From DATARH01 sp036008175 (GTDB taxonomy: Bacteria > Pseudomonadota > Alphaproteobacteria > ATCC43930 > CGMCC-115725), in assembly GCA_036008175.1 (NCBI GenBank), contig DASYOB010000059.1, positions 6,387 through 70,386 of the forward strand: a stretch of 64,000 nt of DNA, in the 5' to 3' direction. Positions 52,625 through 63,677 of this stretch are shown one piece after another. Both the position numbers and the translations under genes were made by a program. Every line of letters begins with the position of its first letter. Positions within the stretch are counted from its first letter, which is position 1. The notes beneath the pieces are model-generated. The model was not told the DNA's origin. It made no database searches and saw nothing but the letters and a program-made list of their open reading frames with translations.

Positions 52625-54166
52625 CTATCTGGCCTGGACGCCCTTCAGCAGGATTTCCGCGTCGCTCGCGCCAAGCTCACGCGCGCGTCGATACCAAAAA
52701 ACCGCTAGAGCGCGATCGCCCTGGACGCGCAGCTGGGCCCGCTCGAGAAAGGCGGGGTCGTACGTCTCCCCGAGCCGCAGCGCCGCCTGCCCGTCTCCAG
52801 CATCGGCCGCGCGCTCATAGAAGAGCCGGGCGGACGCGATATCGCCGACGCCAAAGAGACGATCACCCCGCTCCACCAGCGGTGCAGTTTCCACTGACGT
52901 GTTGGGCGACTCCTTCAGTTGCGCTGATTCAGGCGCCGCGGTTACGGGCGTAATCGCCGGCGGACCGGAACTCGCCGGAGCAGTCGGTGGCATGGCAGGG
53001 ACCACGTTCTTCGGCGCCTCCAGGCCGGCGACGACCGGTTTTGGATCCGGCCGATCCGCGGAAGCGCCTTCTGACGCGGCTGGGGCGATTGCCGGCGACG
53101 GCGCGGGCCGATCGGCCGCTTCCGGAACGACAGCGGCGGCTTTGGTAGGAACCTCCACATTGGCAAGAGGCGGCCTTACACCCGGCGGACCCGGGGAGGG
53201 GCTACCCGGCACGGCCGGCGCAATCGCCGGCGCCGGCGCGGCCGGCGCGGAGGCTTCAGGTGCTGCGACAGCTTTGTTCGGCGCCTGGGAACCGATAATG
53301 GCTGAATTTGCATTCGGCTGATCGGTGGAACGGCCGGCCGGCAATGCTGCGGCAACTGGAAGAGGCGACGCCACGGGCGGCTGCACTGGCGCGATCACAG
53401 CAGCCGGCGAGTGGTCGGCTGCGGCCGGCGCCGCGATAGTCGACGACTGTTCCGCCGGGGCGGAGCCGGTCACAGATGGGGCCGCTGAACCGATCGAGGA
53501 TGCGTCGACCGGGAGCACGGTTGGCGCCCCACCTTCTTCGGGAGCGGGCCGCATCAGTAGGAAAACGCCGGCACCTACTACCAACAGGAGCAGAACCAGG
53601 GCGGCGGGGAGGTGTGCTCTCGACGACAGCAACGCTGTCCGCCGGCCCGAGGCAGGAACCGCATCCAAAGACGACGCGATCTCGCCCGAGCCGGATTGCT
53701 CTACTTCTTCCGTTGGAACGGCGACGTCCTGCGAACTCTCCGGTTCGAAATACGTTGTCGCCGCCCAATCGCTGGACTGAGGTGCAGCTTCGGCTGTGCT
53801 CTGCTCTACTTCAGGGATGGTGGTGCTGGGCTCCAGCCATTCCTCCGTTAAGGCGCGGTCACGCTCGGGCCCCGAGGTCGTGGCCGCGGCGCCGGTTTCA
53901 TCGCGCGGGGGCATGACGGTCGGATCCGTCGACGGGTCGGGATCCTGCTCCGCCGGTTCGCGGTCATCGAGGGGTGAGCTGCTTGCCTCGGGTTCTTGTT
54001 TTTGCTCGGGTTTCGAGAGGCCGTCCACCACACCGGAAATCTCCGAAACTGGCCGCCGGGCGCGAACCAGCTCGCCGAAAATCCGCCGGACCCCTTGCTG
54101 ATCGTTGGCCTGGATGCAATCCCGGAGCTCGTCGTAAAGACGCGCCACCTCGACAGGGATTGTCAT
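52625..54166 (-). CDS. Pro/Ala-rich membrane protein with Sel1-like C-terminus
   Basis: About 513 residues. A short N-terminal helical region (VARLYDELRDCIQANDQQGVRRIFGELV) is followed by an acidic, low-complexity stretch, one membrane helix (LPAALVLLLLVVGAGVFLLM), a long Pro/Ala-rich segment of about 230 residues, and a C-terminal Sel1/TPR-like module (ERGDRLFGVGDIASARLFYERAADAGDGQAALRLGETYD, 80 residues). Low-complexity sequence makes homology searches unreliable. ATG 54166 has GGAG close upstream (three-base spacing); ATG 54226 is also possible. It ends five bases before the TAXI gene, so the three form an operon. Confidence 0.65.
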   Translation of the reverse strand: MTIPVEVARLYDELRDCIQANDQQGVRRIFGELVRARRPVSEISGVVDGLSKPEQKQEPEASSSPLDDREPAEQDPDPSTDPTVMPPRDETGAAATTSGPERDRALTEEWLEPSTTIPEVEQSTAEAAPQSSDWAATTYFEPESSQDVAVPTEEVEQSGSGEIASSLDAVPASGRRTALLSSRAHLPAALVLLLLVVGAGVFLLMRPAPEEGGAPTVLPVDASSIGSAAPSVTGSAPAEQSSTIAAPAAADHSPAAVIAPVQPPVASPLPVAAALPAGRSTDQPNANSAIIGSQAPNKAVAAPEASAPAAPAPAIAPAVPGSPSPGPPGVRPPLANVEVPTKAAAVVPEAADRPAPSPAIAPAASEGASADRPDPKPVVAGLEAPKNVVPAMPPTAPASSGPPAITPVTAAPESAQLKESPNTSVETAPLVERGDRLFGVGDIASARLFYERAADAGDGQAALRLGETYDPAFLERAQLRVQGDRALAVFWYRRARELGASDAEILLKGVQAR

Positions 54167-54613
54167 CGGCTCCGCAGCGCTGCTTTCACTCGCGCGTGGG
54201 TCTCGGTACGCCAGATTTGTTCGCATTTTCGCGAAATCCCAGAATAAATCGGCGGCTAACAACTTCGATTCTTCGTCTAGAGTCCGGATAGGTCCCGGCG
54301 AAGCGCAGATAGAGGCAAGACCTTTTGCATTTCATCGACAATTTTTAGTTCACAAAGGCTGTACATTTGAGGTGATAAACAGAAAGTTAACTCTGCCGAA
54401 AGAAATTGATCGAGACTGTCGGGGATTTCGACTTCATTCAATCGGTTTTCTTTCTTTCTCAGTCTGCGCCTGTCGCCGGCATCCCCCGCTATGGCCAAAC
54501 GGCAGCGCTGGCCGTGCGCGGCCAGCATTTTGCCGGCCGGGCCAGCGCAGATCCTCGCCGGCCTCGAAACCGCCCGTCGTTGACGCGTTTCAGCGGCAGC
54601 CGCGGTTCGGCAA
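54167..54613. other. 447-base stretch without a supported gene
   Basis: AT-rich in its first part (about 54240-54430) and GC-rich afterwards. Short open frames on both strands have no recognisable domain, poor start context and overlap one another, so none is called. It would hold the promoter of the operon running to the left from 54166. The emrB remnant follows on the right. Confidence 0.55.
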
Positions 54614-54616
54614 AAG

Positions 54617-54922
54617 CTCGCGACCTTTGTGACAATCCGCGAGCACTTTCATTTTTCGGTGATCGCCGACCGCCTGAGCCAGAACAGCCTAAGGACGGCG
54701 CAGGCTGTCGACCTGTTCACCCGGGGGGTATCGCCGAAAGCGCCGGGCAGCAACGTTGCCCATATGCAGGCTCTTGCGGAACTCGCGAACATGGTACGCC
54801 GCGAGGCTTATGTTATGGCGTATTCCGACTGCTTTTTCGTACTCGGCATCGCACTGCTGTTGTGCACGCTGTTATTGTTCTTGATCCCCAAGCCAAAACA
54901 GGCTGCCGCGATCGGTCATTGA
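54617..54922 (+). pseudogene. emrB: 3' remnant of an EmrB/QacA-type (DHA2) MFS efflux gene
   Basis: About 101 codons (LATFVTIREHFHFSVIADRL, then QNSLRTAQAVDLFTRG, NMVRREAYVMAYSDCFFVLG and a final helix ending FLIPKPKQ) match the extreme C-terminus of DHA2-family multidrug exporters: the last periplasmic loop and the fourteenth helix. The rest of the ~500-codon gene is absent upstream, where a stop lies at 54581-54583 in this frame. A GTG at 54629 could start a 97-residue peptide, but an isolated last helix is unlikely to function. Confidence 0.7.
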
Positions 54923-55021
54923 GCGGATCGCTGGATGCGGATCTGCTCACCACTGCGGGAACGTAGCTTCCGGCAGAGCGGTTGACCTATCAACGTCCCC
55001 GCGCTACCGCCAGGAAATCGT

Positions 55022-57241
<2,220 letters not shown>

Positions 57242-57253
57242 ACGACAGCTCGA

Positions 57254-57952
57254 TCAGGGGCTGTCGAGCAGCGCCGCGAATTGGGCGGCGGCGGCGATGT
57301 CTTCGGCCAGCGCCCGACGCCGCGCAGCGGCCTCCGCATCCTCGCCCCAGGCCTCGATCTGAAACGTCTCGTCGAGCTGCGCGGCGGCGAATGCGCCCTC
57401 GGCATCGAGCTGTCCTTCAAACAAGGCGAGCGCGATGACGAGAGAGCCGCAGGCCCCCGTCAAAGTGTGCAGCGCGGTCAGGTGGAAATCGTCCTGCGCA
57501 GCGATAACCGCAGTGAGGGCGTTGAGCGCCTCCGGCGATTGCCGCGTCGGGATGACGCCTGACGTAACCGAGAGCGGCGCGTCGTAGCGCAGCATCGTCC
57601 AGTCGACGAGCGGGCCCCAGACCGCCTGTTGGCGCGCGATCAGCGCCGGCGGCTGGTCGGCGCGATAGCAGACGAGATCGGTGCCGGCGTAGTTGGCGGT
57701 CTCGACCACGACCTGATCGCGCTGCAGGGCGGTGCGGTCGATCGCGGTCGCGGCGAGCCGGGTCAGCGGCATTGTCGCCGGGCGGATCTCGCCTTCCTGC
57801 GCGTCCCACTCCGCCGCAATCGCCGCGGCGAGCGCCTCGCTGGGCACAACGAGTTCGTTCTTCGCCGGCGTGCGCATCGGTCTGTCGTCGAGAGCGATAC
57901 CCCAGCCGCCTGCAACCGCACGGCGTGCCACTTCGCGATAGACGCGCTTCAT
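57254..57952 (-). CDS. ATP12-family F1-ATPase assembly chaperone
   Basis: Alphaproteobacterial and mitochondrial ATP12 proteins help fold the F1 alpha subunit. The 232-residue product has the family pattern: KRVYREVARRAVAGGWGIALDDRPMRTPAKNELVVP at the N-terminus, a central WDAQEGEIRPATMPLTRLAATAID stretch, and an Ala/Glu-rich C-terminal helix. ATG 57952 overlaps the stop of the upstream RluA-type gene by four bases. Together with rarA they form a co-directional three-gene unit. F1-ATPase genes are not in the window. Confidence 0.9.
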   Translation of the reverse strand: MKRVYREVARRAVAGGWGIALDDRPMRTPAKNELVVPSEALAAAIAAEWDAQEGEIRPATMPLTRLAATAIDRTALQRDQVVVETANYAGTDLVCYRADQPPALIARQQAVWGPLVDWTMLRYDAPLSVTSGVIPTRQSPEALNALTAVIAAQDDFHLTALHTLTGACGSLVIALALFEGQLDAEGAFAAAQLDETFQIEAWGEDAEAAARRRALAEDIAAAAQFAALLDSP

Positions 57953-58932
57953 GCGGACAACTCCAGTTCGGCGAAAGGCTCGCCGGCATCGGCCTCGAAC
58001 CCGAAAAATTCCCAGGTCAGGCGCATATGCGGCGGCAAAGGGGCGGTCACCCGCAAGGTACCGCCTTTCGGACGTGGAATTTCCAGCGAGCGGGCATGCA
58101 GATGCAGCCGGTGCGTTGCCGCCCCTCCGGGCAGATGCGCTGCCGCGCCGCCATATTTGCCGTCGCCGACGATCGGAGTGCCGAGCGCGGCGCAATGCGC
58201 TCGCAGCTGGTGCGTGCGGCCGGTCACCGGCAACAGCGCCAGCCAGCTCGCTCGCGCCCCGGCGTGATCGACGACACGGTAGTAGGTAATCGCGGCCTTG
58301 CCCTCCTCTTCATCGGCGTGGACGCGTTCACGACCAGCGCCACCACGTTTGGCGAGACCGAGATCGATCCGGCCCTGCCGCGGCTCCGGCAAGCCGACGA
58401 CCACCGCCCAGTAAATCTTCCGGGTAGTCTTGTCGCGAAAGGCGCGGGTGAAGAAGGATGCGGCGGCCGCGTTGCGCGCGATCAGCAGGACGCCTGAAGT
58501 GTCCTTGTCGAGACGGTGGACGAGACGCGGGCGCTCGTCGCTGTCGAAGCGCAAGCCGTCGAGCAGCGCATCTACGTGGCGGTCGGTGTTGGTCCCGCCC
58601 TGCACGGCGAGGCCGGAGGGCTTGTTGACCACGATGGCCCAATCGTCGCGATAGATTACCGCGTCGCGCAGCAATGCCGTATCCTGCGGCCGCGCGCGCG
58701 GAGCGGCGGGCGGCGGCGCGGGGCTATCCGGTAACGGCGGTACGCGGATGGCCTGCCCCGGCGCCACCGGGTCGCCGGCGCGCGCCCGCTTGCCGTCGAC
58801 CCGGATCTGGCCGGTGCGCAGCAGCTTTTCGAGCCGGCCATGCGACAGCAGGGGATAGTGCCGCCTGAACCAGCGGTCGAGCCGGCCGCTACCGTCCTCG
58901 GCCCGCACTGTGACCGTCTCCACCCCCGTCAT
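57949..58932 (-). CDS. RluA-family 23S rRNA pseudouridine synthase (RluC-like)
   Basis: A 327-residue enzyme converting uridine to pseudouridine in RNA, probably 23S rRNA. It has an S4 domain at the N-terminus (about 15-70: GRLDRWFRRHYPLLSHGRLEKLLRTGQIRVDG) and the catalytic domain with the active-site Asp in PRLVHRLDKDTSGVLL. The closest named pattern is RluC; RluA or RluD identity cannot be excluded. Its ATG overlaps the rarA stop (ATGA). Confidence 0.92.
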   Translation of the reverse strand: MTGVETVTVRAEDGSGRLDRWFRRHYPLLSHGRLEKLLRTGQIRVDGKRARAGDPVAPGQAIRVPPLPDSPAPPPAAPRARPQDTALLRDAVIYRDDWAIVVNKPSGLAVQGGTNTDRHVDALLDGLRFDSDERPRLVHRLDKDTSGVLLIARNAAAASFFTRAFRDKTTRKIYWAVVVGLPEPRQGRIDLGLAKRGGAGRERVHADEEEGKAAITYYRVVDHAGARASWLALLPVTGRTHQLRAHCAALGTPIVGDGKYGGAAAHLPGGAATHRLHLHARSLEIPRPKGGTLRVTAPLPPHMRLTWEFFGFEADAGEPFAELELSA

Positions 58933-60224
58933 TTCGCCGCGACCGCCCTCTGCCGGAGCTTGTCCCAGTATTCGAGGCGCTTTTTGATCTCGCGCTCGAA
59001 GCCGCGCTCGCCGGGGCGATAGAAATTGCGGCGCGCGATCCCGTCCGGGAAATAGTTCTGCCCCGAAAAACCCTCTTCGGTCGCGTGGTCGTAGACATAA
59101 GCGCTGCCGTAGCCGAGATCGCGCATCAACCGGGTCGGCGCATTCAGGATGTGCATCGGCGGCATCAGGGAGCCGGTTTCCTCGGCCATTCCGCGCGCTT
59201 CGCCGAAAGCGGTATAGGCGGCGTTCGATTTCGGCGCGGTCGCGAGGTAGATCGCCAGTTGGGCCAGCGCCAACTCGCCTTCAGGCGAGCCAAGCCGGTC
59301 ATAGGCGTCCCAGGCAGCGAGCGCCTGCACCAATGCCTGCGGATCGGCGAGGCCGATATCCTCGACCGCCGCACGGGTCAGCCGGCGCAGAATGTAGATC
59401 GGGTCCTCGCCGCCGGCGAGCATGCGCGCCAGCCAATAGAGCGCCGCGTCAGTGTCCGAGCCGCGCAGCGATTTGTGCAGCGCGCTGATCAGGTTGTAAT
59501 GGCCCTCCTGCTGCTTGTCGTAGAGAGGCGCGCGGCGCTGCACCAGCTCGGCTAATTGCTGCGGCCCCAAGGCCGGCTCGCGCGGCAGCCGCTCGATCTC
59601 CTCGACGAGGTTCAGCAGAAACCGGCCGTCGCCATCCGCCATTGCACGCAACGCGGCGCGGCCGTTAGCGGTCAACGGCAGGCCATGCCCGAGATCCTGC
59701 TCGGCGCGGGTGAGCAGGGTTTCGAGCGCGGTGTCGTCGAGCCGGCGCAGCACGAAAACCTGCGCGCGCGACAACAGCGCGCCGATCAATTCGAAGGACG
59801 GGTTCTCGGTCGTGGCGCCGATGAGGATGACCGTACCGTCCTCGACGACGGGCAGAAACGCGTCCTGCTGCGCGCGGTTGAAGCGATGGATCTCGTCGAC
59901 GAAGAGCAAGGTGCCCTGCCCCATCTCGCGCCGCTTCTTCGCCGCCTCGAATACCTTCCGAAGATCGGCGACCCCGGAAAACACCGCCGATAGCGGCTCG
60001 AAGACGAGATCGGTGCCTTGCGCCAGGAGACGTGCGATCGTCGTTTTGCCGCAGCCGGGTGGGCCCCAAAGGATCATCGAGGCGAGCTGCTTCGCCGCCA
60101 CCATGCGGCCGATCGGGCCGTCGGGGCCGAGCAGATGGTCCTGGCCGACGATTTCGGCGAGATGCTGTGGTCGCAGCCGGTCGGCGAGCGGGTGCGGCGC
60201 CTGGGCCTCAAAGAGCGTGTTCAT
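58929..60224 (-). CDS. rarA: Replication-associated recombination protein A (MgsA-like AAA+ ATPase)
   Basis: AAA+ clamp-loader-like ATPase acting at stalled replication forks. The 431-residue product has Walker A GPPGCGKTT, Walker B FVDEIHRFN, sensor 1 in GATTENPSF and the C-terminal tetramerisation domain (TDAALYWLARMLAGGEDP, then YVYDHATEEGFSGQNYFP). ATG 60224 is chosen; the 44 extra upstream codons of the longer frame do not look like the family. First gene of the rarA-rluA-ATP12 unit. Confidence 0.95.
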   Translation of the reverse strand: MNTLFEAQAPHPLADRLRPQHLAEIVGQDHLLGPDGPIGRMVAAKQLASMILWGPPGCGKTTIARLLAQGTDLVFEPLSAVFSGVADLRKVFEAAKKRREMGQGTLLFVDEIHRFNRAQQDAFLPVVEDGTVILIGATTENPSFELIGALLSRAQVFVLRRLDDTALETLLTRAEQDLGHGLPLTANGRAALRAMADGDGRFLLNLVEEIERLPREPALGPQQLAELVQRRAPLYDKQQEGHYNLISALHKSLRGSDTDAALYWLARMLAGGEDPIYILRRLTRAAVEDIGLADPQALVQALAAWDAYDRLGSPEGELALAQLAIYLATAPKSNAAYTAFGEARGMAEETGSLMPPMHILNAPTRLMRDLGYGSAYVYDHATEEGFSGQNYFPDGIARRNFYRPGERGFEREIKKRLEYWDKLRQRAVAAK

Positions 60225-60276
60225 CGTGCGCTGATATGGGCCGCGCGGCGCTGGGCTGCAAAGGTCGAAGTTGACA

Positions 60277-60305
60277 GGAACAGAACGATGTTCCGAACTC
60301 TGTTC
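60277..60305. promoter_or_regulatory. Inverted GGAAC/GTTCC arms upstream of the aminoacylase-type gene
   Basis: GGAAC (60277-60281) and GTTCC (60289-60293) are complementary, and GAACAG (60278-60283) is also complementary to CTGTTC (60300-60305). A TTGACA box lies at 60271-60276, but no convincing -10 follows. These arms, within 50 bases of the start at 60325, could be a regulator binding site. Tentative. Confidence 0.3.
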
Positions 60306-60324
60306 AGTATTTAGGAGATGGCCG

Positions 60325-62040
60325 ATGTCGCTCGACCTGCTGATCCGGAACGGCACCGTGGTGGACGGCTCGGGCGGCCCGCGTTACCGCGCCGATGTCG
60401 GCGTCCAGGACGGGCGGATCGTCGAGATCGGCCGTATCCGCGCCGCTGCCGAGCGCAGCATCGACGCCGACGGGCTGATCGTCGCGCCGGGCTTCATCGA
60501 TGGCCACACCCATATGGACGCGCAGGTCGCCTGGGACAGTCTCGGCAGCTGCTCATGCTGGCACGGAGTCACCAGCGTGGTGATGGGCAATTGCGGCTTC
60601 GCGCTGGCGCCGTGCAAGCCCGAGGACCGCAAGTGGTTTGCTCGCTGTCTGACCGCGGTCGAGGACATCCCGACCGAGGCGATGCTGGCCGGTATCGACT
60701 GGAGCTGGGAGAGCTTTCCCGAATACCTCGCCAAAGTCGAAACCCTGCCGAAGGGCCTCAATTACGGCATGTATATCGGCCACTCGGCGCTGCGCATGTA
60801 TGTGATGGGCCGGCGCGCGCTCGACGAGGTGGCCAACGAGGACGACCTGCGCCAGATGGAGCATGCGGTCGCCGAGGCGATCCGCGCCGGCGCACTGGGC
60901 TTCTCGACCTCGCGGGCGACGACGCACATCACGCCGGACGGCTCGCCGGTCGCCAGCCGCATCGCGGATTGGCGCGAAATCGACCGGCTCGTCGGCGCGA
61001 TGGCCAAGCTCAATTCCGGCATCTTTCAAATCGGCCCGGACATTTCCGGCGGCGAGGCGCAGCGGGTGTTCCTGGACCGGCTGCGGCAGGTCGCGCTCGA
61101 AACCGGACGGCCGATCATGTTCGGCACCCTGGCTACCAAACAAGGGGCTGATCCCAACCCTTGGGACTACCAAATGCGCTGGATGGACGAGACCGTCGCG
61201 ATGGGCGGGCGCGTCTGGGGCCAGGCGACGACCCGCTCGATCAACGCGGTCTTCTCACTCAAATCCTACCTGCCGTTTGATGTGCTGTCGGCGTGGAAGG
61301 AGATCCGCGCGCTACCGCTCGACGAGCAGAAGCGGCGGCTCGCCGACCCGAAAGTGCGCCAGCGGCTGATCGCCGACGAAGCCCGGATGAAACCGAAGGG
61401 CGCCGAATTGCAGGGCGGCGGCGCCGCGACAACCGATCCGAGGAAGCCCGATTATGACAATCTGTTCCCGATGTTCGATGTCGATTGGGACGATCCGAGT
61501 GTCGGCGAGCTGTCGCGGCGGCGGAACCAGCACCCGGTGGAGGTGATCATCGATCTGTGCCTCGAAAACGACAACCGGGTGTTTGTCCAGCCGCTCGTCA
61601 ACGAATCGCCCGAGGATGTGCTCGGGCTCCTGAAGCACCCGCGCAACCTGGCGACCTTCTCCGATTCAGGCGCGCATGTATGCCAGGAGATGGGCTCATC
61701 GCTGCAGACGCATTTACTGAGCTATTGGGTGCGGAAACGGCAGCAATTCACGCTGGAACAAGCGGTACGCATGCTGACCTTCGACAACGCCTCGGCCTGG
61801 GAATTGCCGGATCGCGGCCTGGTGCGCACCGGCTATGCCGCCGACCTCGTCGTCTTCGACGAGGAGCGGGTCCGGCCGCGTCTGCCGACTGTCGAGCAGG
61901 ATCTTCCCGGCGGCGCCCGCCGCCTGGTGCAGAAAGCCGACGGGATCGCGGCGACGATCGTCAACGGCGCCGTCGCGCTGGAAAACGGCGAGGCGACCGG
62001 CAACCTGGCCGGGCAGGTGCTGAAAGGGCCTCTCGCCTGA
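60325..62040 (+). CDS. N-acyl-D-amino-acid deacylase-type amidohydrolase
   Basis: A 571-residue amidohydrolase-superfamily member of the D-aminoacylase group, expected to remove the acyl group from N-acyl-D-amino acids or a related amide. The N-terminal part has LIRNGTVVDGSGGPRYRADV and the metal-binding GHTHMD; a Cys-containing HGVTSVVMGNCGFALAP segment follows, and the C-terminal part has FSDSGAH. ATG 60325 has AGGAG (60313-60317) seven bases upstream, which fixes the start. Substrate unknown. Confidence 0.87.
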   Translation: MSLDLLIRNGTVVDGSGGPRYRADVGVQDGRIVEIGRIRAAAERSIDADGLIVAPGFIDGHTHMDAQVAWDSLGSCSCWHGVTSVVMGNCGFALAPCKPEDRKWFARCLTAVEDIPTEAMLAGIDWSWESFPEYLAKVETLPKGLNYGMYIGHSALRMYVMGRRALDEVANEDDLRQMEHAVAEAIRAGALGFSTSRATTHITPDGSPVASRIADWREIDRLVGAMAKLNSGIFQIGPDISGGEAQRVFLDRLRQVALETGRPIMFGTLATKQGADPNPWDYQMRWMDETVAMGGRVWGQATTRSINAVFSLKSYLPFDVLSAWKEIRALPLDEQKRRLADPKVRQRLIADEARMKPKGAELQGGGAATTDPRKPDYDNLFPMFDVDWDDPSVGELSRRRNQHPVEVIIDLCLENDNRVFVQPLVNESPEDVLGLLKHPRNLATFSDSGAHVCQEMGSSLQTHLLSYWVRKRQQFTLEQAVRMLTFDNASAWELPDRGLVRTGYAADLVVFDEERVRPRLPTVEQDLPGGARRLVQKADGIAATIVNGAVALENGEATGNLAGQVLKGPLA

Positions 62041-62043
62041 CCG

Positions 62044-62259
62044 TCACGGGGCTGAGGCCGGCGCCAGGTATAGCCCGGCAAACACCAGCGCGGTCCCGAC
62101 GCCCATCAACGCATAAGCCACGGGAGCCCGGACTCTCCCCTGGCGGGTGAAGGTGAGACCGATCCCCATCAGCACAAAGCCTGCCAGCGACAGGATGTTC
62201 ATGCCGGAAATGATGGGTTCGGTGAGCATCGCCGCGCCACCGGTCCCGGAACCGAGCAC
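62044..62259 (-). CDS. Small two-helix membrane protein
   Basis: Up to 71 residues with two hydrophobic segments (ILSLAGFVLMGIGLTF and PVAYALMGVGTALVFAGLYLAPA) joined by a short basic loop, so probably a hairpin inner-membrane protein. I do not recognise a family. A GTG at 62259 lies seven bases after the stop of the enolase-superfamily gene, with GGAAGAG upstream; ATG 62229 is the alternative. Its stop is three bases from the stop of the convergent aminoacylase-type gene. Confidence 0.5.
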   Translation of the reverse strand: MLGSGTGGAAMLTEPIISGMNILSLAGFVLMGIGLTFTRQGRVRAPVAYALMGVGTALVFAGLYLAPASAP

Positions 62260-62265
62260 CCGAAA

Positions 62266-63468
62266 TCAGCTCTTCCGGCGGTAGCTCATCAGACCGCCGG
62301 TCGGCTTCGGCGGGTGCGCGGCCAGCGCCTCCTCGCGCGGCTCGCAGCCCCAGCCCGGCCGCTCCGGCACGACGAAATGGCCGTCGACAAATTCCGGCAC
62401 ATGGGTGAACAACTCGGCATCCCAGGGCAGCCGGTCGATATCGATTTCCATGATGCGCAGATTGGGCGCCGCCGCGGCGAAATGCACGTTCATGAACGAG
62501 GCCAAGTGACCGTAGAAATTATGCGGCGCGATATTGACCTCCTGCGCCTCGGCGAGGTTCGCAATCTTCATCGATTGCCACACGCCGTTCCACACCGCAT
62601 CGATGATCGCGACATCCATCGCCTGGGCGCGGAAATAGGGCATGAATTCGCGCAGGCCCAACAGCGTCTCGCACGAACTGATCGGATGCGGGCTTTGACG
62701 CCTGATATAGCCGAGCGCTTCTGGCGCATAGCTGTCGATCTCGATCCAGAACATCTCGATATCGGCGATCGCCCGCAGGATCTTGAGGTACCCCTCGGTC
62801 TTGGCGTTGAAGTTGAGGTCGAGCAGCAGATCCATGTCGGGCCCGGCGCCGTCGCGGATCGCCTCCAAATGGGTGCGCAAATTACGCAGAACCCGCTTCT
62901 CGACGTTGAGTTCGGGCAGGAACGGCACGCCGAACCCCGGGCGCCAGCCGTGCAATGGCCGCTCGTCATGGAGGAAGATGTTGGTCTTGAGCGCGGTGAA
63001 GCCGCGTTCCTTCGCCTCGGCGCCGATCTTCCTGACGCCGTCGAGGTCGGTGATCGGCGGCTTGAAGAAGCTCGGGTGGTTGATCCGCCAGGTCGCGCAA
63101 TGCGACCAGTAGACCCTGACCGAATCGCGGATCTTGCCGCCGAGCAGCACATGGCACGGCACGCCGAGCGCCTTCGCCTTGGCGTCGAGGAGCGCGTTCT
63201 CGATCGCGCCGAGCCCCTCGGCGACGACCCCGCCCGCCGCCGGGCGGGTCAGGCAATAGAGTTCGGCGTAGATCCGTTCGTGGTCGAGCGGAGACTGGCC
63301 GATGACCCGCGGCGCAAGGCGCTCGATGACCGCGGTGATGCCGGGCGAGCCGAAACCCTCGTCGAACTCGCTCCAGCCGACGATGCCGCCATCGGTCGAC
63401 AGCTTGAGGAAATAATAGTTGCGCCAGCCCGCATCGCAGCGCAGCACATCGAGCCCGGTGACCTTCAT
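62266..63468 (-). CDS. Mandelate racemase/muconate-lactonizing-type enolase-superfamily enzyme
   Basis: A 400-residue enolase-superfamily protein. The barrel domain shows the three metal ligands in LLLDLNFNAKTEG (Asp), FWIEIDS (Glu) and ISSCETLLG (Glu). The likely base region is TALKTNIFL and a His lies in VNIAPHNFYG. Such enzymes dehydrate or racemise sugar acids or similar carboxylates; the exact substrate cannot be read. It is followed by the small membrane protein gene, probably in the same transcript. Confidence 0.85.
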   Translation of the reverse strand: MKVTGLDVLRCDAGWRNYYFLKLSTDGGIVGWSEFDEGFGSPGITAVIERLAPRVIGQSPLDHERIYAELYCLTRPAAGGVVAEGLGAIENALLDAKAKALGVPCHVLLGGKIRDSVRVYWSHCATWRINHPSFFKPPITDLDGVRKIGAEAKERGFTALKTNIFLHDERPLHGWRPGFGVPFLPELNVEKRVLRNLRTHLEAIRDGAGPDMDLLLDLNFNAKTEGYLKILRAIADIEMFWIEIDSYAPEALGYIRRQSPHPISSCETLLGLREFMPYFRAQAMDVAIIDAVWNGVWQSMKIANLAEAQEVNIAPHNFYGHLASFMNVHFAAAAPNLRIMEIDIDRLPWDAELFTHVPEFVDGHFVVPERPGWGCEPREEALAAHPPKPTGGLMSYRRKS

Positions 63469-63677
63469 TGCCGCCTCTCCCCTTCAGCTGACGCACGTTA
63501 CCGCAGCCGGCGGGCCGAACAGCAAAGCCTTTTACGCCGCCTCACCTGGGCGGCGCGATGGTGGCGGAATGCGCTGCCCCGCGGGTCAAGCAAGCGGGCT
63601 AACGGCTTTTCCGCCCTCCTGCTCTGTGCTAACCGTCACCCCGCGAACACCGATTTGCATCCAAGGGTCGAGAATCA

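Noticed and set aside
54277..54966. ORFs of 83 codons (-) and 186 codons (+) in the gap before glgX
   Set aside because: No recognisable domain, overlapping opposite frames, poor start sites, and the plus-strand one overlaps the emrB remnant in another frame.
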